NCBI GenBank assembly: GCA_964561005.1
Contig: CAZLNO010000002.1
Coordinates: 35,570-99,569, forward strand
Direction of reading: 5' to 3'
From: CAZLNO01 sp964561005
GTDB taxonomy: Bacteria > Pseudomonadota > Alphaproteobacteria > Kiloniellales > Rhodovibrionaceae
DNA: 64,000 nt
Below are positions 17,069 through 25,836 of the stretch, one piece after another (positions within the stretch are counted from its first letter, which is position 1; every line of letters starts with the position of its first letter). The notes beneath the pieces were generated by a model, which worked only from the letters and a program-made list of their open reading frames with translations, was not told where the DNA came from and searched no databases. Position numbers and translations under genes: made by a program.

Positions 17069-17527
17069 CTACTGCGTGGCCTTGTCGGTGAAGGCGTCGA
17101 GCGCCTTGGCGATCTTGTCGCGGATCGCCTGGCGGTCGGTGATGTCGTGGCGCGCCGCGAGGTGTTCGGGGTCGTTGTAGGCCAGCCAGACCTGGCCCTC
17201 CGCGTCCTCGAAGGCCAGCGCCTTCTGCGGCAGGTCGATGGCGACCGTGCGGTTCGACTGCATCAGCGGCGTGCCCAGCCTGGGATTGCCGAAGATCAGG
17301 AGCTGCGTGGGCGGCAGGTCCAGATCGGCCTTCGCCGCCCCCGCGGCATGGTCGACGCGGGCGAAAATGGTGAGCCCCTTCGCCTTCAGGGCGGTTTCCA
17401 GGCGATCCAGGGTCTCGCCCACGGAATGCTGGCTGCGCTTCATGATGAGCCCGTCGGGGCCGGCCTGGGCCGGCGCCGCGAGAGCCGCGCAGGCAAGGAC
17501 GAGAGCAAGCGCAAGCAGTCGAACCAT
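17069..17527 (-). CDS. Exported DUF302 protein
   Basis: 152 residues. Residues 1-22 are a classical signal peptide ending near AQA-GPDG, so the protein is periplasmic. The mature part matches DUF302: VGETLDRLETALKAKGLTIFARVDHA, then TQLLIFGNPRLGTPLM. The fold is known but the function is not; the domain often occurs near sulfur-, metal- or redox-linked genes. It lies 60 bases downstream of the BigR/SqrR-like gene on the same strand with its own GGAGGAGG site, so it is probably in that regulator's operon. Confidence 0.85.
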   Translation of the reverse strand: MVRLLALALVLACAALAAPAQAGPDGLIMKRSQHSVGETLDRLETALKAKGLTIFARVDHAAGAAKADLDLPPTQLLIFGNPRLGTPLMQSNRTVAIDLPQKALAFEDAEGQVWLAYNDPEHLAARHDITDRQAIRDKIAKALDAFTDKATQ

Positions 17528-17587
17528 GAAATCCCTCCTCCGGGTTGGATGGTGAGCCGTGCGGCCATCGCAGCCGCTCCGGCGCGC

Positions 17588-17935
17588 TCAGGCCACTTCA
17601 TCGTCGAGGCGGTTCCCGGCGCCCGAAGGCGGCTCGGCGATGTCGCCGCAGAAAAGGTCATGCAGGGTTTCCAGCACGCGGCGCGCGGCCTCCCCCTTGA
17701 GGGCATAATAGATCGTCTGGGCCTCGCGGCGTGTCGTCACCAGGTCGTCGTGGCGCAGCTTCGCCAGGTGCTGGGACAGCGCGGACTGGCTGATGCCGAT
17801 CAGATCGCAGAGCTGGCCGACCGAACGCTCGCCCTCGGCCAGATGGCAGAGGATCAGCAGGCGCCGCTCGTTGCTCATCGCCCTGAGGAGCGCGCCGGCG
17901 TCGCGCGCGGCATCCTCGATACGCGTGTACGTCAT
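17588..17935 (-). CDS. ArsR-family regulator of the BigR/SqrR persulfide-sensing type
   Basis: 115 residues with an ArsR winged helix (ISQSALSQHLAKLRHDDLV). C30 (LLILCHLAEGE) and C96 (HDLFC) are 66 residues apart, the same spacing and context as the two redox cysteines of BigR/SqrR that form a di- or polysulfide when cells meet sulfide. A third Cys (C43, QLCDL) is extra. ATG 17935 fits a leaderless transcript: TTGACC-16-TATTGC places +1 next to it, while the alternative GTG 17959 would lie inside the promoter. An inverted repeat sits between -35 and -10. Divergent from a TusA-like gene, matching a sulfur-handling regulon. Sensor function is inferred from the cysteines and context. Confidence 0.75.
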   Translation of the reverse strand: MTYTRIEDAARDAGALLRAMSNERRLLILCHLAEGERSVGQLCDLIGISQSALSQHLAKLRHDDLVTTRREAQTIYYALKGEAARRVLETLHDLFCGDIAEPPSGAGNRLDDEVA

Positions 17936-17942
17936 GCGGGGA

Positions 17943-17970
17943 GCAATACCGATAAACACGGTACGGTCAA
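17943..17970 (-). promoter_or_regulatory. Promoter and candidate operator of the BigR/SqrR-like gene
   Basis: On the minus strand, -35 TTGACC (17965-17970) and -10 TATTGC (17943-17948), 16-base spacer. A perfect inverted repeat TACCG-N7-CGGTA (17947-17963) fills the spacer, the usual place for a repressor to block RNA polymerase. Transcription would begin about one base before the ATG. Confidence 0.5.
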
Positions 17971-17980
17971 GCCTATCGCG

Positions 17981-18008
17981 TTGACCCGCGCCGCTGCCTT
18001 GCTACAGT
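17981..18008 (+). promoter_or_regulatory. Candidate promoter of the TusA-like gene
   Basis: TTGACC (17981-17986), 16-base spacer, TACAGT (18003-18008), giving a leader of about 40 bases before ATG 18056. It starts 18 bases from the divergent operator, so one regulator could act on both. Confidence 0.45.
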
Positions 18009-18055
18009 CCCGGCGCGACGCACCCCCAACACCGCCACGGGAGTCGAGCCCTTCG

Positions 18056-18286
18056 ATGAGCGCGACACACCGCCTTGACGCCAAGGGCATGAAGTGTCCG
18101 CTGCCGGTGCTGCGGGCGCGCAAGGCGATGAAGCAGGTGCCCGAGGGCGAGGTCCTGGAGATCGAGGCCACGGACCCCGGCGCCGTGCAGGACTTCCAGG
18201 CATTCTGCGAAACGACCGGGCACGAGCTGCTCGCCAGCGAGGAGCGCGACGGCGTCTTCCACTTCCGCATCCGCAAGAACGCCTGA
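18056..18286 (+). CDS. TusA/SirA-like sulfur carrier protein
   Basis: 76 residues, full length for the family. KGMKCPLPVLRARKAM contains the conserved CPxP motif, whose Cys carries persulfide sulfur. FQAFCETTGHELL and the C-terminal strand FHFRIRKNA complete the fold. Such proteins pass sulfur to tRNA thiolation, molybdenum cofactor or sulfur-oxidation enzymes. Divergent from a BigR/SqrR-like regulator, so a sulfide/persulfide-response role is more likely here than the 2-thiouridine role. No partner tusBCD genes are nearby. ATG 18056 has GGGAG upstream. Confidence 0.85.
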   Translation: MSATHRLDAKGMKCPLPVLRARKAMKQVPEGEVLEIEATDPGAVQDFQAFCETTGHELLASEERDGVFHFRIRKNA

Positions 18287-18307
18287 CCGGCCCCGGCGCG
18301 GCGGCGC

Positions 18308-21300
18308 CTATTCCCCGGGCGCCGGCACGGCCTGGCCCGTCCCCTCGCCGACCTGTTTCGCGCCGGCGGCGCGCTGTTGGGCGCGGCGCTCCATCGGCTC
18401 CAGCAGCAGCGTCATCATCGGCGGCACGATCAGCAGCGTCAGCACGGCCGACAGCGACAGCCCGCCCACCACGACCGAGCCGAGGCCGCGGTACAGCTCC
18501 GAGCCCGCGCCGGGGAACAGCACCAGCGGCAGCATGCCGAACACCGAGGTCAGCGTGGACATGAAGATCGGCCGGATGCGGTTGCGCGTGGCCACCACGA
18601 TCGCCGCCGCCGGGTCCTCGCCGAGGTCGCGGATGTGGTGCAGCGTCTGGTGGACCAGCAGGATGGCGTTGTTCACCACGATGCCGATCAGGATGACGAA
18701 GCCCAGCAGCGTCAGCATGTCCAGCGGCTGATAGGTGAAGACGTTGAGCGCCGCCAGCCCGCCGATGCCGCCGGCCGCCGCCACCGGCACCGACAGCATC
18801 ATGATCAGCGGATAGATGAAGCTCTCGAACAGGATCGCCATCACCAGGAAGACGATGACCATGGCCAGCGCCAGATCCCAGACCATGGCCTGCCAGGTCT
18901 CGGTGAGCTTGTCGGCGGTGCCGGAGATTCCCAGGCGCACGCCCTCGGGCACGCCCTCGCGCTTGATGGGCGCGATGACCTCGTTGCGCAGCGTCTCCAT
19001 CGCCGCCTCCAGGGGAAGCTGCGGCGCCGGGCGAACCTCCAGGGTGACCGCGCGCTCGCGCTCGCGGTGGCGGATCTCGGTTGGACCGGCGGTGTGCTGC
19101 ACCGTCGCCAGGGACTCGACGGGCAGGATCTGGCCACCCGGCGTGAGGACAGGCAGGTTGCCGATCCCCTGGGTCTGCATCACGTTGTCCACCGGCCCGC
19201 GCAGCATGAGGTCCAAGCGCTTGGTGCCGACGGTCACCTCCTCGACAAGGTAGCCGTTGTCGTCGTTGAAGGCCTGCACGCTGGCCGAGAGCTCGCGGGC
19301 CGTCAGGCCGGCGTCGTTCAGCCGCACCCGGTCGGGAATCACCCGCACCTCGGGCGAGCCCAGCTCCAGCCCCGGGTTGGGCCGAAGCTGGTGGCCCTGG
19401 TCGAACGGCAGTACCTGGCCGATGCGCCCGGCCGCGCGCCGCGCCACGGCGAGGTTGTCCGCCAGGCTGGGTCCGGTGATGTCCAGGTCGATCTTGCGCC
19501 CGCCGCCGATGCCGCGGCCGAAGATGGACGGCTGGTTGATGAAGCCGAAGGTACCGGGCTCCTGGAACACCGGCTCGCGCAGGATGGGGATCAGCTCGGC
19601 CACCCGCTGCTCCTGCACCGCCGCCGCGCCGACGAAGGTCGTGCCCCGCCGCGCCACGAAGAAGAAGCGCTGGATCTTCGGCGGCCCGCCGGGCTCCGCC
19701 TCGGGTCCGGAGACCGAGGCCCAGAGGTGCTTCACGTCCTCCTCGATCTGGCGGGCGATATCGAAGGTGGTCTCCAGGTTGTAGCCGGGCGGCGGCAGGA
19801 TCACCCCCAGCACGAGGTTGCGGTTCCCTTCCGGCAGGTACTCCAGCCTGGGCAACAGGACCCAGGCGGACAGCCCGGCGACCACGGTCACCGCCGCCAC
19901 CACGCCGGCCGACAGCGCCCGGCTGCGCACCAGCATGCGCTGAAAGCCCATGATCGTGCCCACCGCCAGCCTGGCGAAGTGGTCGACGCCGGGAATCCGC
20001 GCCGAGGTCGCCGACTCCTCGAAAGCCGCCTTGCCGCCGAAGCCCAGGAGGTAGCGCGACAGCGCCGGGATCAGCGTCACCGCCACCACCAGCGCCAGCG
20101 TCACGGCCGTGGAGATCGCCACCGCGATGTCGCGGAAGAGCTGGCCGACCTCCAGTTCCATCGTGAGGATCGGGACGAAGACCATCACCGTGGTCAGGGC
20201 GGAGACCAGCACCGCGCCCCAGACCTGGCGCGCGCCCTCGTAGGCGGCCTCGCGCACCGGCTTGCCCGCCTCGCGCAGGCGGTAGATGTTCTCCAGCACG
20301 ACAATGGCGGAATCGACCACCATGCCGATGGCGAACGCCAGGCCGGCCAGCGAGATCACGTTGATCGACCGGCCCAGCGCCGACATGGCGACGAAGGCCC
20401 CGATGATGGAGACGGGGATGGCCAGCGACACCACCAGGGTCGCCCGGACGGAACGCAGGAAAAGCAGCAGGATGATCGCCGCGAAGGCGCCGCCGATGTA
20501 GATGTTCTGGTTCACCAGGTCGATGGCGGAGTTGATGTAGACCGTCTCGTCGTAGACCTGCTGCACCGTCAACCCGACGTCCGGGATGGCCGTACGGTTC
20601 AGCCGCGTCAGCTCTTCCCGCAGGCCGCGCATCGTCTCGATGACGTTGGCCCCGGTCTCGCGCACGGCGTTCATGGCCAGCGCCGGCTCGCCGTTGAAGC
20701 GGATGCGCGCGGTGGGCTCCTTGTAGCCGAAGCGCACCTCGGCCATGTCGGCGACCGTGAGGCGGCCCATGCCCCCGTCCGCCCCCGACGCGGCGGCGCG
20801 CAGCACCACCTGTTCGACCGCCTGCACGTTGTCCAGCTCGCCTTCGGCGCGGACCACGTAGCGACGCTTGCCCTCGGTCACGTCGCCGGCGGAGACCGAG
20901 ATGTTGGCGTCGCGCAGCGTCGCGACGACCTCGCCCACCGTCAGGTTGTAGCGGGACAGCTTCTCCGGCGCGATGATCACCTCGAGCTGGCGCTCGCTGC
21001 CGCCGAAGACGTTGATGCGGCCGACCCCCGGCACGCGTTCCAGGCGCTCCTTGACAACGTCCTCGACGAAGTCGCCGTACTCGTGCAGCGGCCGCTCGTT
21101 GCCCTCCAGGCGCGTGTAGACGAACCAGGCGATCGGGCTGTCGTCGGCGCCGGAGGTGTCGAGCGTGGGCTCGTCCACCCCGTCGGGATAGTCGCTCACC
21201 CGGTCCAGCCGGTTGGCGACCATGAGCAGGGCCCGGTCCATGCCGGTATCGATGCTGAACTCCAGCTCGAGCTGCGAGCGCCCCGTCTCCGCCGTGCCGG

Positions 21301-21541
21301 TCAGCTTCTCCAGCCCCTGGATGCCCTTGATGACATCCTCCTGCCGGGTCAGGATCTCGCGCTCCACCTCCGCCGGGGCGGCGCCCGGCCAGATCGTCGT
21401 CACCGTGATCACCGGCTGGCGCACGTCCGGCGCGAGCTGAATGGGGATGCGCTGCAGCGCCACGTAGCCGAACAGCACCACCATCAGCACGACGGCGAGA
21501 ACGGCGACCGGCCGTTCGATGGAGAGACGGATCAGGTTCAT
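18308..21541 (-). CDS. RND efflux transporter, inner-membrane pump
   Basis: 1077 residues with the two-fold RND layout: N-terminal helix (RPVAVLAVVLMVVLFGYVAL), two large periplasmic loops, and 12 transmembrane segments. TM4 carries the proton-relay acid in GMVVDSAIVVLENIY, with a single Asp followed by Ser rather than the DD pair of AcrB. It would work with the adaptor encoded upstream (four-base ATGA overlap at 21538-21541) and a TolC-type outer-membrane factor that is not in the window. Substrate could be drugs, lipophilic compounds or metals; the AcrB-like length and motifs favour organic substrates. No local TetR regulator is seen. Confidence 0.9.
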   Translation of the reverse strand: MNLIRLSIERPVAVLAVVLMVVLFGYVALQRIPIQLAPDVRQPVITVTTIWPGAAPAEVEREILTRQEDVIKGIQGLEKLTGTAETGRSQLELEFSIDTGMDRALLMVANRLDRVSDYPDGVDEPTLDTSGADDSPIAWFVYTRLEGNERPLHEYGDFVEDVVKERLERVPGVGRINVFGGSERQLEVIIAPEKLSRYNLTVGEVVATLRDANISVSAGDVTEGKRRYVVRAEGELDNVQAVEQVVLRAAASGADGGMGRLTVADMAEVRFGYKEPTARIRFNGEPALAMNAVRETGANVIETMRGLREELTRLNRTAIPDVGLTVQQVYDETVYINSAIDLVNQNIYIGGAFAAIILLLFLRSVRATLVVSLAIPVSIIGAFVAMSALGRSINVISLAGLAFAIGMVVDSAIVVLENIYRLREAGKPVREAAYEGARQVWGAVLVSALTTVMVFVPILTMELEVGQLFRDIAVAISTAVTLALVVAVTLIPALSRYLLGFGGKAAFEESATSARIPGVDHFARLAVGTIMGFQRMLVRSRALSAGVVAAVTVVAGLSAWVLLPRLEYLPEGNRNLVLGVILPPPGYNLETTFDIARQIEEDVKHLWASVSGPEAEPGGPPKIQRFFFVARRGTTFVGAAAVQEQRVAELIPILREPVFQEPGTFGFINQPSIFGRGIGGGRKIDLDITGPSLADNLAVARRAAGRIGQVLPFDQGHQLRPNPGLELGSPEVRVIPDRVRLNDAGLTARELSASVQAFNDDNGYLVEEVTVGTKRLDLMLRGPVDNVMQTQGIGNLPVLTPGGQILPVESLATVQHTAGPTEIRHRERERAVTLEVRPAPQLPLEAAMETLRNEVIAPIKREGVPEGVRLGISGTADKLTETWQAMVWDLALAMVIVFLVMAILFESFIYPLIMMLSVPVAAAGGIGGLAALNVFTYQPLDMLTLLGFVILIGIVVNNAILLVHQTLHHIRDLGEDPAAAIVVATRNRIRPIFMSTLTSVFGMLPLVLFPGAGSELYRGLGSVVVGGLSLSAVLTLLIVPPMMTLLLEPMERRAQQRAAGAKQVGEGTGQAVPAPGE

Positions 21542-22827
21542 TCGACGACCATCCCCTGCTGCCGCCGGCGGGGCGACCCATCGTCCGCCGCCTCCGCCCG
21601 GTCGCGGCCTTGATCCGCCGCGGTGGCGTCGGGGCCGAGGCGCTTTTCGATGCGCAGGGCGTCCCCCGGCTGCAGCCGCTCGTTGCCGCGCACCACGGCC
21701 AGGTCGCCGGCCTTCAGGCCCTCGACGACCTCGAAGCGGCTGCCGATCTCGCGGCCGAGCTGGACCGGCCGCACCTCCGCCTTGCCGTCCTTGAAGACGA
21801 AGACGCTGGCGCTGCCGCCCTGGCGCAGCACGGCGTCCTTGTGCACGCTCAGCACCTCCTGGGAATCGCCCAGCGGGATGGCGACGCTGACGCTCTGGCC
21901 GCTGGCCAGCGGCGCGCGGGTCTCGCCGAAGCTGGGCACCAGGCGCACGGTGCGCGTGCGGGTGCGCTCGTCCTCCTGCGGCAGGATGGCGCGGACAAGG
22001 GCGGTGTGGCGCGTGCCGTCCTCCAGCTCGATGTCAACCCGATCTCCGGGAGCGAAGCCGGTCAGCCGGCGGAAAGGCACGTCCACCGCCACCTCCAGTT
22101 CCTTGTCGGCGACCATGCGGACGAGGGCCGTGCCTGGATCGACGTAGGCGCCGGCCTCGACCAGCCGTTCGGTAATCACGCCGGCGTAGGGGGCCGCGAC
22201 CTCCGCGCGTTCCAGGTCGATGCGGGCGACGCGCAGATCGGCCTCCGCCGTCGCGACCTCCGCCTGGGCCGAAGCGATTTCCGCGCGGGCGATGGCGACC
22301 TCCTGGCGCTGGTCCTCGAAGTCCGCCTGGCTGAAGGCCGCCGAGGACCGCAGCCGTTCCAGCCGCGACAGCCGCAGCTCGGCCAGCGCAAGCCGTTCCC
22401 GGCGGGTCTGCAGCCGCGCCCGCGCCTCCGCCAGCGCGCCCTGCGCCTGGTCGGCCCGGGCCGCCAGCATCTCGTCGTCCAGCAGCACGATGGGGTCGCC
22501 CCGCGCAACCCGGTCGCCGACATCCACGACGAAGGACTCGACCGGAGCGCCCACCCGCGCGGCCACCTCGCCCCGCCGCATGGCGACCAGGCTGCCCAGC
22601 ACCGGCGCCGTCTGCGCCAGCGGCACCTTGCGCACCGGGTCCACGTGGACGCTGGCCGGGCCGCTGGTCTGGGCCTGAACGACAGCCGGGGCCAGGAGAG
22701 CCACCACGCTCAGCAAGCCCAGCACCAGCCGGAACAAGCGCGGCGATATGCCTCGGGTCAGGGTCAGAAAGGCCTCCTGTTGCTTGTCGGAACTCCGGAC
22801 GGAGCGTTGAAATGACCCGCTTTCCAT
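21538..22827 (-). CDS. RND efflux periplasmic adaptor subunit
   Basis: 429 residues of the membrane fusion protein family: hydrophobic export segment at about residues 30-50, lipoyl half-motifs GEVAARVGAPVESFVVDVGD and PYAGVITERLVEAGAYV, a long coiled-coil hairpin at about residues 115-205, then beta-barrel and membrane-proximal domains. The C-terminal 40 residues are charged and probably disordered. The first 25 residues ahead of the signal are hydrophilic, so the true start could be later, but no better ATG is present. First gene of the two-gene pump operon. Confidence 0.88.
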   Translation of the reverse strand: MESGSFQRSVRSSDKQQEAFLTLTRGISPRLFRLVLGLLSVVALLAPAVVQAQTSGPASVHVDPVRKVPLAQTAPVLGSLVAMRRGEVAARVGAPVESFVVDVGDRVARGDPIVLLDDEMLAARADQAQGALAEARARLQTRRERLALAELRLSRLERLRSSAAFSQADFEDQRQEVAIARAEIASAQAEVATAEADLRVARIDLERAEVAAPYAGVITERLVEAGAYVDPGTALVRMVADKELEVAVDVPFRRLTGFAPGDRVDIELEDGTRHTALVRAILPQEDERTRTRTVRLVPSFGETRAPLASGQSVSVAIPLGDSQEVLSVHKDAVLRQGGSASVFVFKDGKAEVRPVQLGREIGSRFEVVEGLKAGDLAVVRGNERLQPGDALRIEKRLGPDATAADQGRDRAEAADDGSPRRRQQGMVVE

Positions 22828-22880
22828 GGCACGTCAATATAGGTGCGGGATGGCTCCCGCCAAGAATGTGCAAAACTGAT

Positions 22881-22886
22881 TATAAT
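22881..22886. promoter_or_regulatory. Perfect TATAAT in the adaptor/HDAC-like divergent region
   Basis: GATTATAATTC reads TATAAT on both strands, 54 bases upstream of the adaptor start and 115 upstream of the HDAC-like start. No good -35 pairs with it in either direction, so direction is undecided. Confidence 0.3.
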
Positions 22887-23000
22887 TCTGCTGGCAGATG
22901 GCGAAACCCCTTTTGGCGTGCGGGAGCTCTACCGCTGCCGCATAGCAGCGCCCGGACGCCGCACAGCCCGCCGACAGCGCCAGCCGGGGGAGGACGTGCG

Positions 23001-23933
23001 ATGACGACCCGTCTTTATACCCACATGGACTGCTTCGGGCACGATCCGGGCCGCATGCATCCCGAGCACCCGGCGCGGCTGAAGGCGGTCCTCACGGCGC
23101 TGGAGGCCGGGGAGTTCGCCGCCCTGGACCGCCACGAGGCGCCGCTGGCCGACATCGACCGGATCGAGCTGGCGCATCCCCGCGGCTATATCGACCGGAT
23201 CTTCGCCGCGATCCCGCCGGAGGGGATGGCGAGCCTCGATGCCGACACCGCCGTCTCCGCCGGCTCGAAGGAGGCGGCCCTGCGCGCCGCGGGCGCCGTC
23301 TGCGACGCGGTGGACGCCGTGGTGACCGGCGCCTGCGACAACGCCTTCTGCGCCGTGCGCCCGCCGGGCCACCACGCCGAGCGCGCCCGCGCCATGGGCT
23401 TCTGCCTGTTCAACAACGTCGCCATCGGCGCCCTGCACGCCCGCGACAAGCATCGCCTGCACCGCATTGCCGTGGTCGATTTCGACGTCCACCACGGCAA
23501 CGGGACGCAGGACATCTTCTGGGACGACCCGGACCTCTGGCTGGCCTCGACCCACCAGATGCCGCTCTATCCGGGCACGGGCCACCCGAACGAGCGCGGT
23601 GTGAATAACAATATCGTGAACGTGCCCCTGGCCCCGATGGCCGGCTCGGTGGAGTTCCGCCGCGCGTTCAGCGACGTCGTGCTGCCGCAGCTTGCGAAGT
23701 TCCAGCCGGATCTCATCCTGATCTCCGCCGGATTCGACGCACACGAGAAAGACCCCCTTGCGTCTCTTCGATTCCACGAGGACGACTACGACTGGGCGAC
23801 GACCGAGATCATCAAGGTCGCGCGCAGCGCCAACGGCGGCAAGGTCGTCTCGGTGCTGGAGGGCGGTTATGAGCTGGAGTCCATGGCGACGAGCGCGGCG
23901 GCACATGTTCGCGCCCTACTTGCATCGACATAA
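23001..23933 (+). CDS. Histone deacetylase-fold deacetylase (acetylpolyamine amidohydrolase-like)
   Basis: 310 residues covering the whole class II HDAC-like fold. Active-site pieces are PPGHHAE (the charge-relay His pair), DFDVHHGNGTQ (zinc Asp and His), ISAGFDAHEKDPL (zinc Asp) and LEGGYE (the transition-state Tyr). Bacteria lack histones; relatives deacetylate acetylpolyamines or acetyl-lysine proteins. ATG 23001 follows GGGGGAGGAC. It is followed 70 bases later by xseB, an order repeated in many alphaproteobacteria. Confidence 0.9.
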   Translation: MTTRLYTHMDCFGHDPGRMHPEHPARLKAVLTALEAGEFAALDRHEAPLADIDRIELAHPRGYIDRIFAAIPPEGMASLDADTAVSAGSKEAALRAAGAVCDAVDAVVTGACDNAFCAVRPPGHHAERARAMGFCLFNNVAIGALHARDKHRLHRIAVVDFDVHHGNGTQDIFWDDPDLWLASTHQMPLYPGTGHPNERGVNNNIVNVPLAPMAGSVEFRRAFSDVVLPQLAKFQPDLILISAGFDAHEKDPLASLRFHEDDYDWATTEIIKVARSANGGKVVSVLEGGYELESMATSAAAHVRALLAST

Positions 23934-24003
23934 ACGCGGGACGCTTGCCGCACGCCGCCGACGCGCCTAGAGTGGCGCGCGCCGGGGCAAGGGAGAGAAT
24001 GCC

Positions 24004-24264
24004 ATGTCCGAGCAAGAGGCGGCCGATGCGCCGTCCGATGTCGAGAAGATGACCTTCGAGGAGGCGCTGGCCGAGCTGCGGCAGATCGTCGAGCGCCTGG
24101 AGAAGGGCGAGGGGCAGCTCGACGAGGCGATCAAGGCCTACGAGCGCGGCGCCCGGCTGAAAACGCACTGCGAGCGCAAGCTGCGCGAAGCCGAGGCCAA
24201 GATCGAGAAGATCCGCGTCGACCAGAACGGTCAGGCGACCACGGAACCCCTTGACGTCGAATAG
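24004..24264 (+). CDS. xseB: Exodeoxyribonuclease VII small subunit
   Basis: 86 residues, slightly longer than the typical 75-80. The core MTFEEALAELRQIVERLEKG and YERGARLKTHCERKL matches the XseB helical hairpin. It pairs with XseA (not in the window) to degrade single-stranded DNA from both ends into oligonucleotides. Nine bases upstream of ispA, so almost certainly co-transcribed. Confidence 0.93.
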   Translation: MSEQEAADAPSDVEKMTFEEALAELRQIVERLEKGEGQLDEAIKAYERGARLKTHCERKLREAEAKIEKIRVDQNGQATTEPLDVE

Positions 24265-24273
24265 GCGATCCCC

Positions 24274-25161
24274 GTGACCGAATTGCAGGAAGCGATGAAG
24301 AACACGGCGGCGGCCGTCAGCCGGCAGCTCGACGAGCTGCTGCCCGCGACGGCCGGACCGCGGGGGCGCGTCATCGAGGCGATGCGCTATGCCTGTCTGG
24401 CCGGCGGCAAGCGCCTGCGCCCCTTCCTCGTCGTGGCCAGCGCGCGGCTGTTCGACGTGCGCGACCCGCGCGCGCTGCGCGTCGCCGCGGCGCTGGAGTT
24501 GGTGCACTGCTATTCCCTGGTGCACGATGACCTGCCGGCGATGGACGACAGCGACCTGCGCCGCGGCCAGCCCACGGTTCACAAGAAGTTCGACGAGGCC
24601 ACGGCCATCCTGGCCGGCGACGGGCTGCTGACCGAGGCCTTCGCGGTGCTGGCGCACCCGGACACGCACAAGGACGCCGAGGTGCGCGCGGAACTCGTCC
24701 AGGGCCTGGCGGCGGCGGCCGGCGCCAACGGCATGGTCGGCGGCCAGATGATCGACATCTCCGAGGAGCGCAACGACCTGGACTTCGATGGCATCAGCGA
24801 CCTGCAGCGCCTGAAGACCGGCGCGCTGATCGACTTCGGCTGCCAGGCGGGCGCCATCCTCGGCAAGGCGGAGGCCGGCGCGCGCCTGGCGCTCAAAGGC
24901 TATGCCGGCGACCTCGGCCTGGCGTTCCAGGTGGCCGACGATCTGCTGGACGCCGAGGGCGACGCCGCCGAGCTGGGCAAGCCGACCGGCCAGGACGCCG
25001 AGGCGGCAAAGGCGACCTTCGTCAGCCTGCTCGGCAAGAACAAGGCCCGCGCCCTGGCCGAGGAGCTGGTGCAGTCCGCCGTCCGCCACCTGGACGGCTT
25101 CGACGACCGCGCCGACCTCCTGCGCAAGACCGCCCGCTTCGTCATCGAGCGGCGGTCGTGA
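24274..25161 (+). CDS. ispA: Farnesyl diphosphate synthase (polyprenyl synthetase)
   Basis: 295 residues. The first aspartate-rich motif is HDDLPAMDDSDLRRG (DDxxxxD, FPP type), the second is DDLLD; GGKRLRPF precedes the first as the diphosphate-binding site. It joins IPP with DMAPP and GPP to give C15 farnesyl diphosphate. The start is GTG 24274, nine bases after xseB. In most relatives dxs follows immediately; here a repeat and a DUF29 gene intervene before tlyA, so dxs must be elsewhere. Confidence 0.93.
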   Translation: MTELQEAMKNTAAAVSRQLDELLPATAGPRGRVIEAMRYACLAGGKRLRPFLVVASARLFDVRDPRALRVAAALELVHCYSLVHDDLPAMDDSDLRRGQPTVHKKFDEATAILAGDGLLTEAFAVLAHPDTHKDAEVRAELVQGLAAAAGANGMVGGQMIDISEERNDLDFDGISDLQRLKTGALIDFGCQAGAILGKAEAGARLALKGYAGDLGLAFQVADDLLDAEGDAAELGKPTGQDAEAAKATFVSLLGKNKARALAEELVQSAVRHLDGFDDRADLLRKTARFVIERRS

Positions 25162-25177
25162 CCAGGCCGGCCCTGGC

Positions 25178-25240
25178 AGCCTCGTAGACGCACGCTTCAG
25201 CGTGCCATGACGGCGTTCTGGGAGGCTGAAGCCTGCCTTA
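25178..25240. repeat. Intergenic repeat family B, copy 2
   Basis: GCACGCTTCAGCGTGC (25190-25205) followed by AGGCTGAAGCCT (25223-25234), the same two palindromes found at 45638-45687 in the opposite order. It sits exactly where dxs would be expected. Confidence 0.65.
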
Positions 25241-25735
25241 CCCTTTTTCCGCCGCGGCGATGGCCCGTCGGCAGGTCTCCCGCGCCGCGTCGATGTCAAA
25301 AGCCTCGGCCAGCAGGTCGGTCAGGTCGAACGCGCGAGGGATGGAGGGCGGCAAAGTCGGATCGCCGAAGTCCGTCAGCTTGTCGTTGGCGAGGCACACG
25401 GCTTCAGCCCATATCTCATCGGCATCCAGGTGTTGCCGCATGCCTGGCGTGAAGGCTTTGCGCGCCTGTCGCTGATGGTTGCGGATTTCGCTTCGCCAGT
25501 GCCGATGCGGATCGTGGCGGTCCACGCGAGCGTATTCGAGGAGATGGGCGACAAGCTGGACAAGGTGATGGAACACCTTGTTGAGTTCGCTGCGTCCCAA
25601 GTCCTCCACCTCCTCCGCCAGATGCTCGACGTCCAAACGGTTGTGCCCCCTCAACGCGCGCAGCCGCTTGGCCTGGTCTTGGGTCCAGAGGTAGAAATCC
25701 CGTTCGTAAAGGGGCCGGCTCTGCGCTTCGCCCAT
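25238..25735 (-). CDS. DUF29 domain protein
   Basis: 165 residues matching DUF29: LYERDFYLWTQDQAKRLRA at the start, LDVEHLAEEVEDLGRSE, a central Arg/His-rich helix, and AFDLTDLLAEAF near the end. Function unknown; the family is patchily distributed, often multicopy, and helical. ATG 25735 begins directly at the domain; the longer frame to 25846 adds residues that overlap the tlyA leader. It is inserted on the opposite strand between ispA and tlyA. Confidence 0.8.
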   Translation of the reverse strand: MGEAQSRPLYERDFYLWTQDQAKRLRALRGHNRLDVEHLAEEVEDLGRSELNKVFHHLVQLVAHLLEYARVDRHDPHRHWRSEIRNHQRQARKAFTPGMRQHLDADEIWAEAVCLANDKLTDFGDPTLPPSIPRAFDLTDLLAEAFDIDAARETCRRAIAAAEKG

Positions 25736-25836
25736 ACCGAGGTGCTCCCGACCGCACAATGAAGGACCGGCGTCGCAGGGCAGCGGCGCGGCCATCCGTT
25801 CATGAAGCGAATATAATCGATGATGGCGAGGCTTGC

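Noticed and set aside
18377..21613. Plus-strand 1078-codon frame opposite the RND pump
   Set aside because: His/Gln/Arg/Asp-rich shadow of the complementary RND codons, no recognisable domain.
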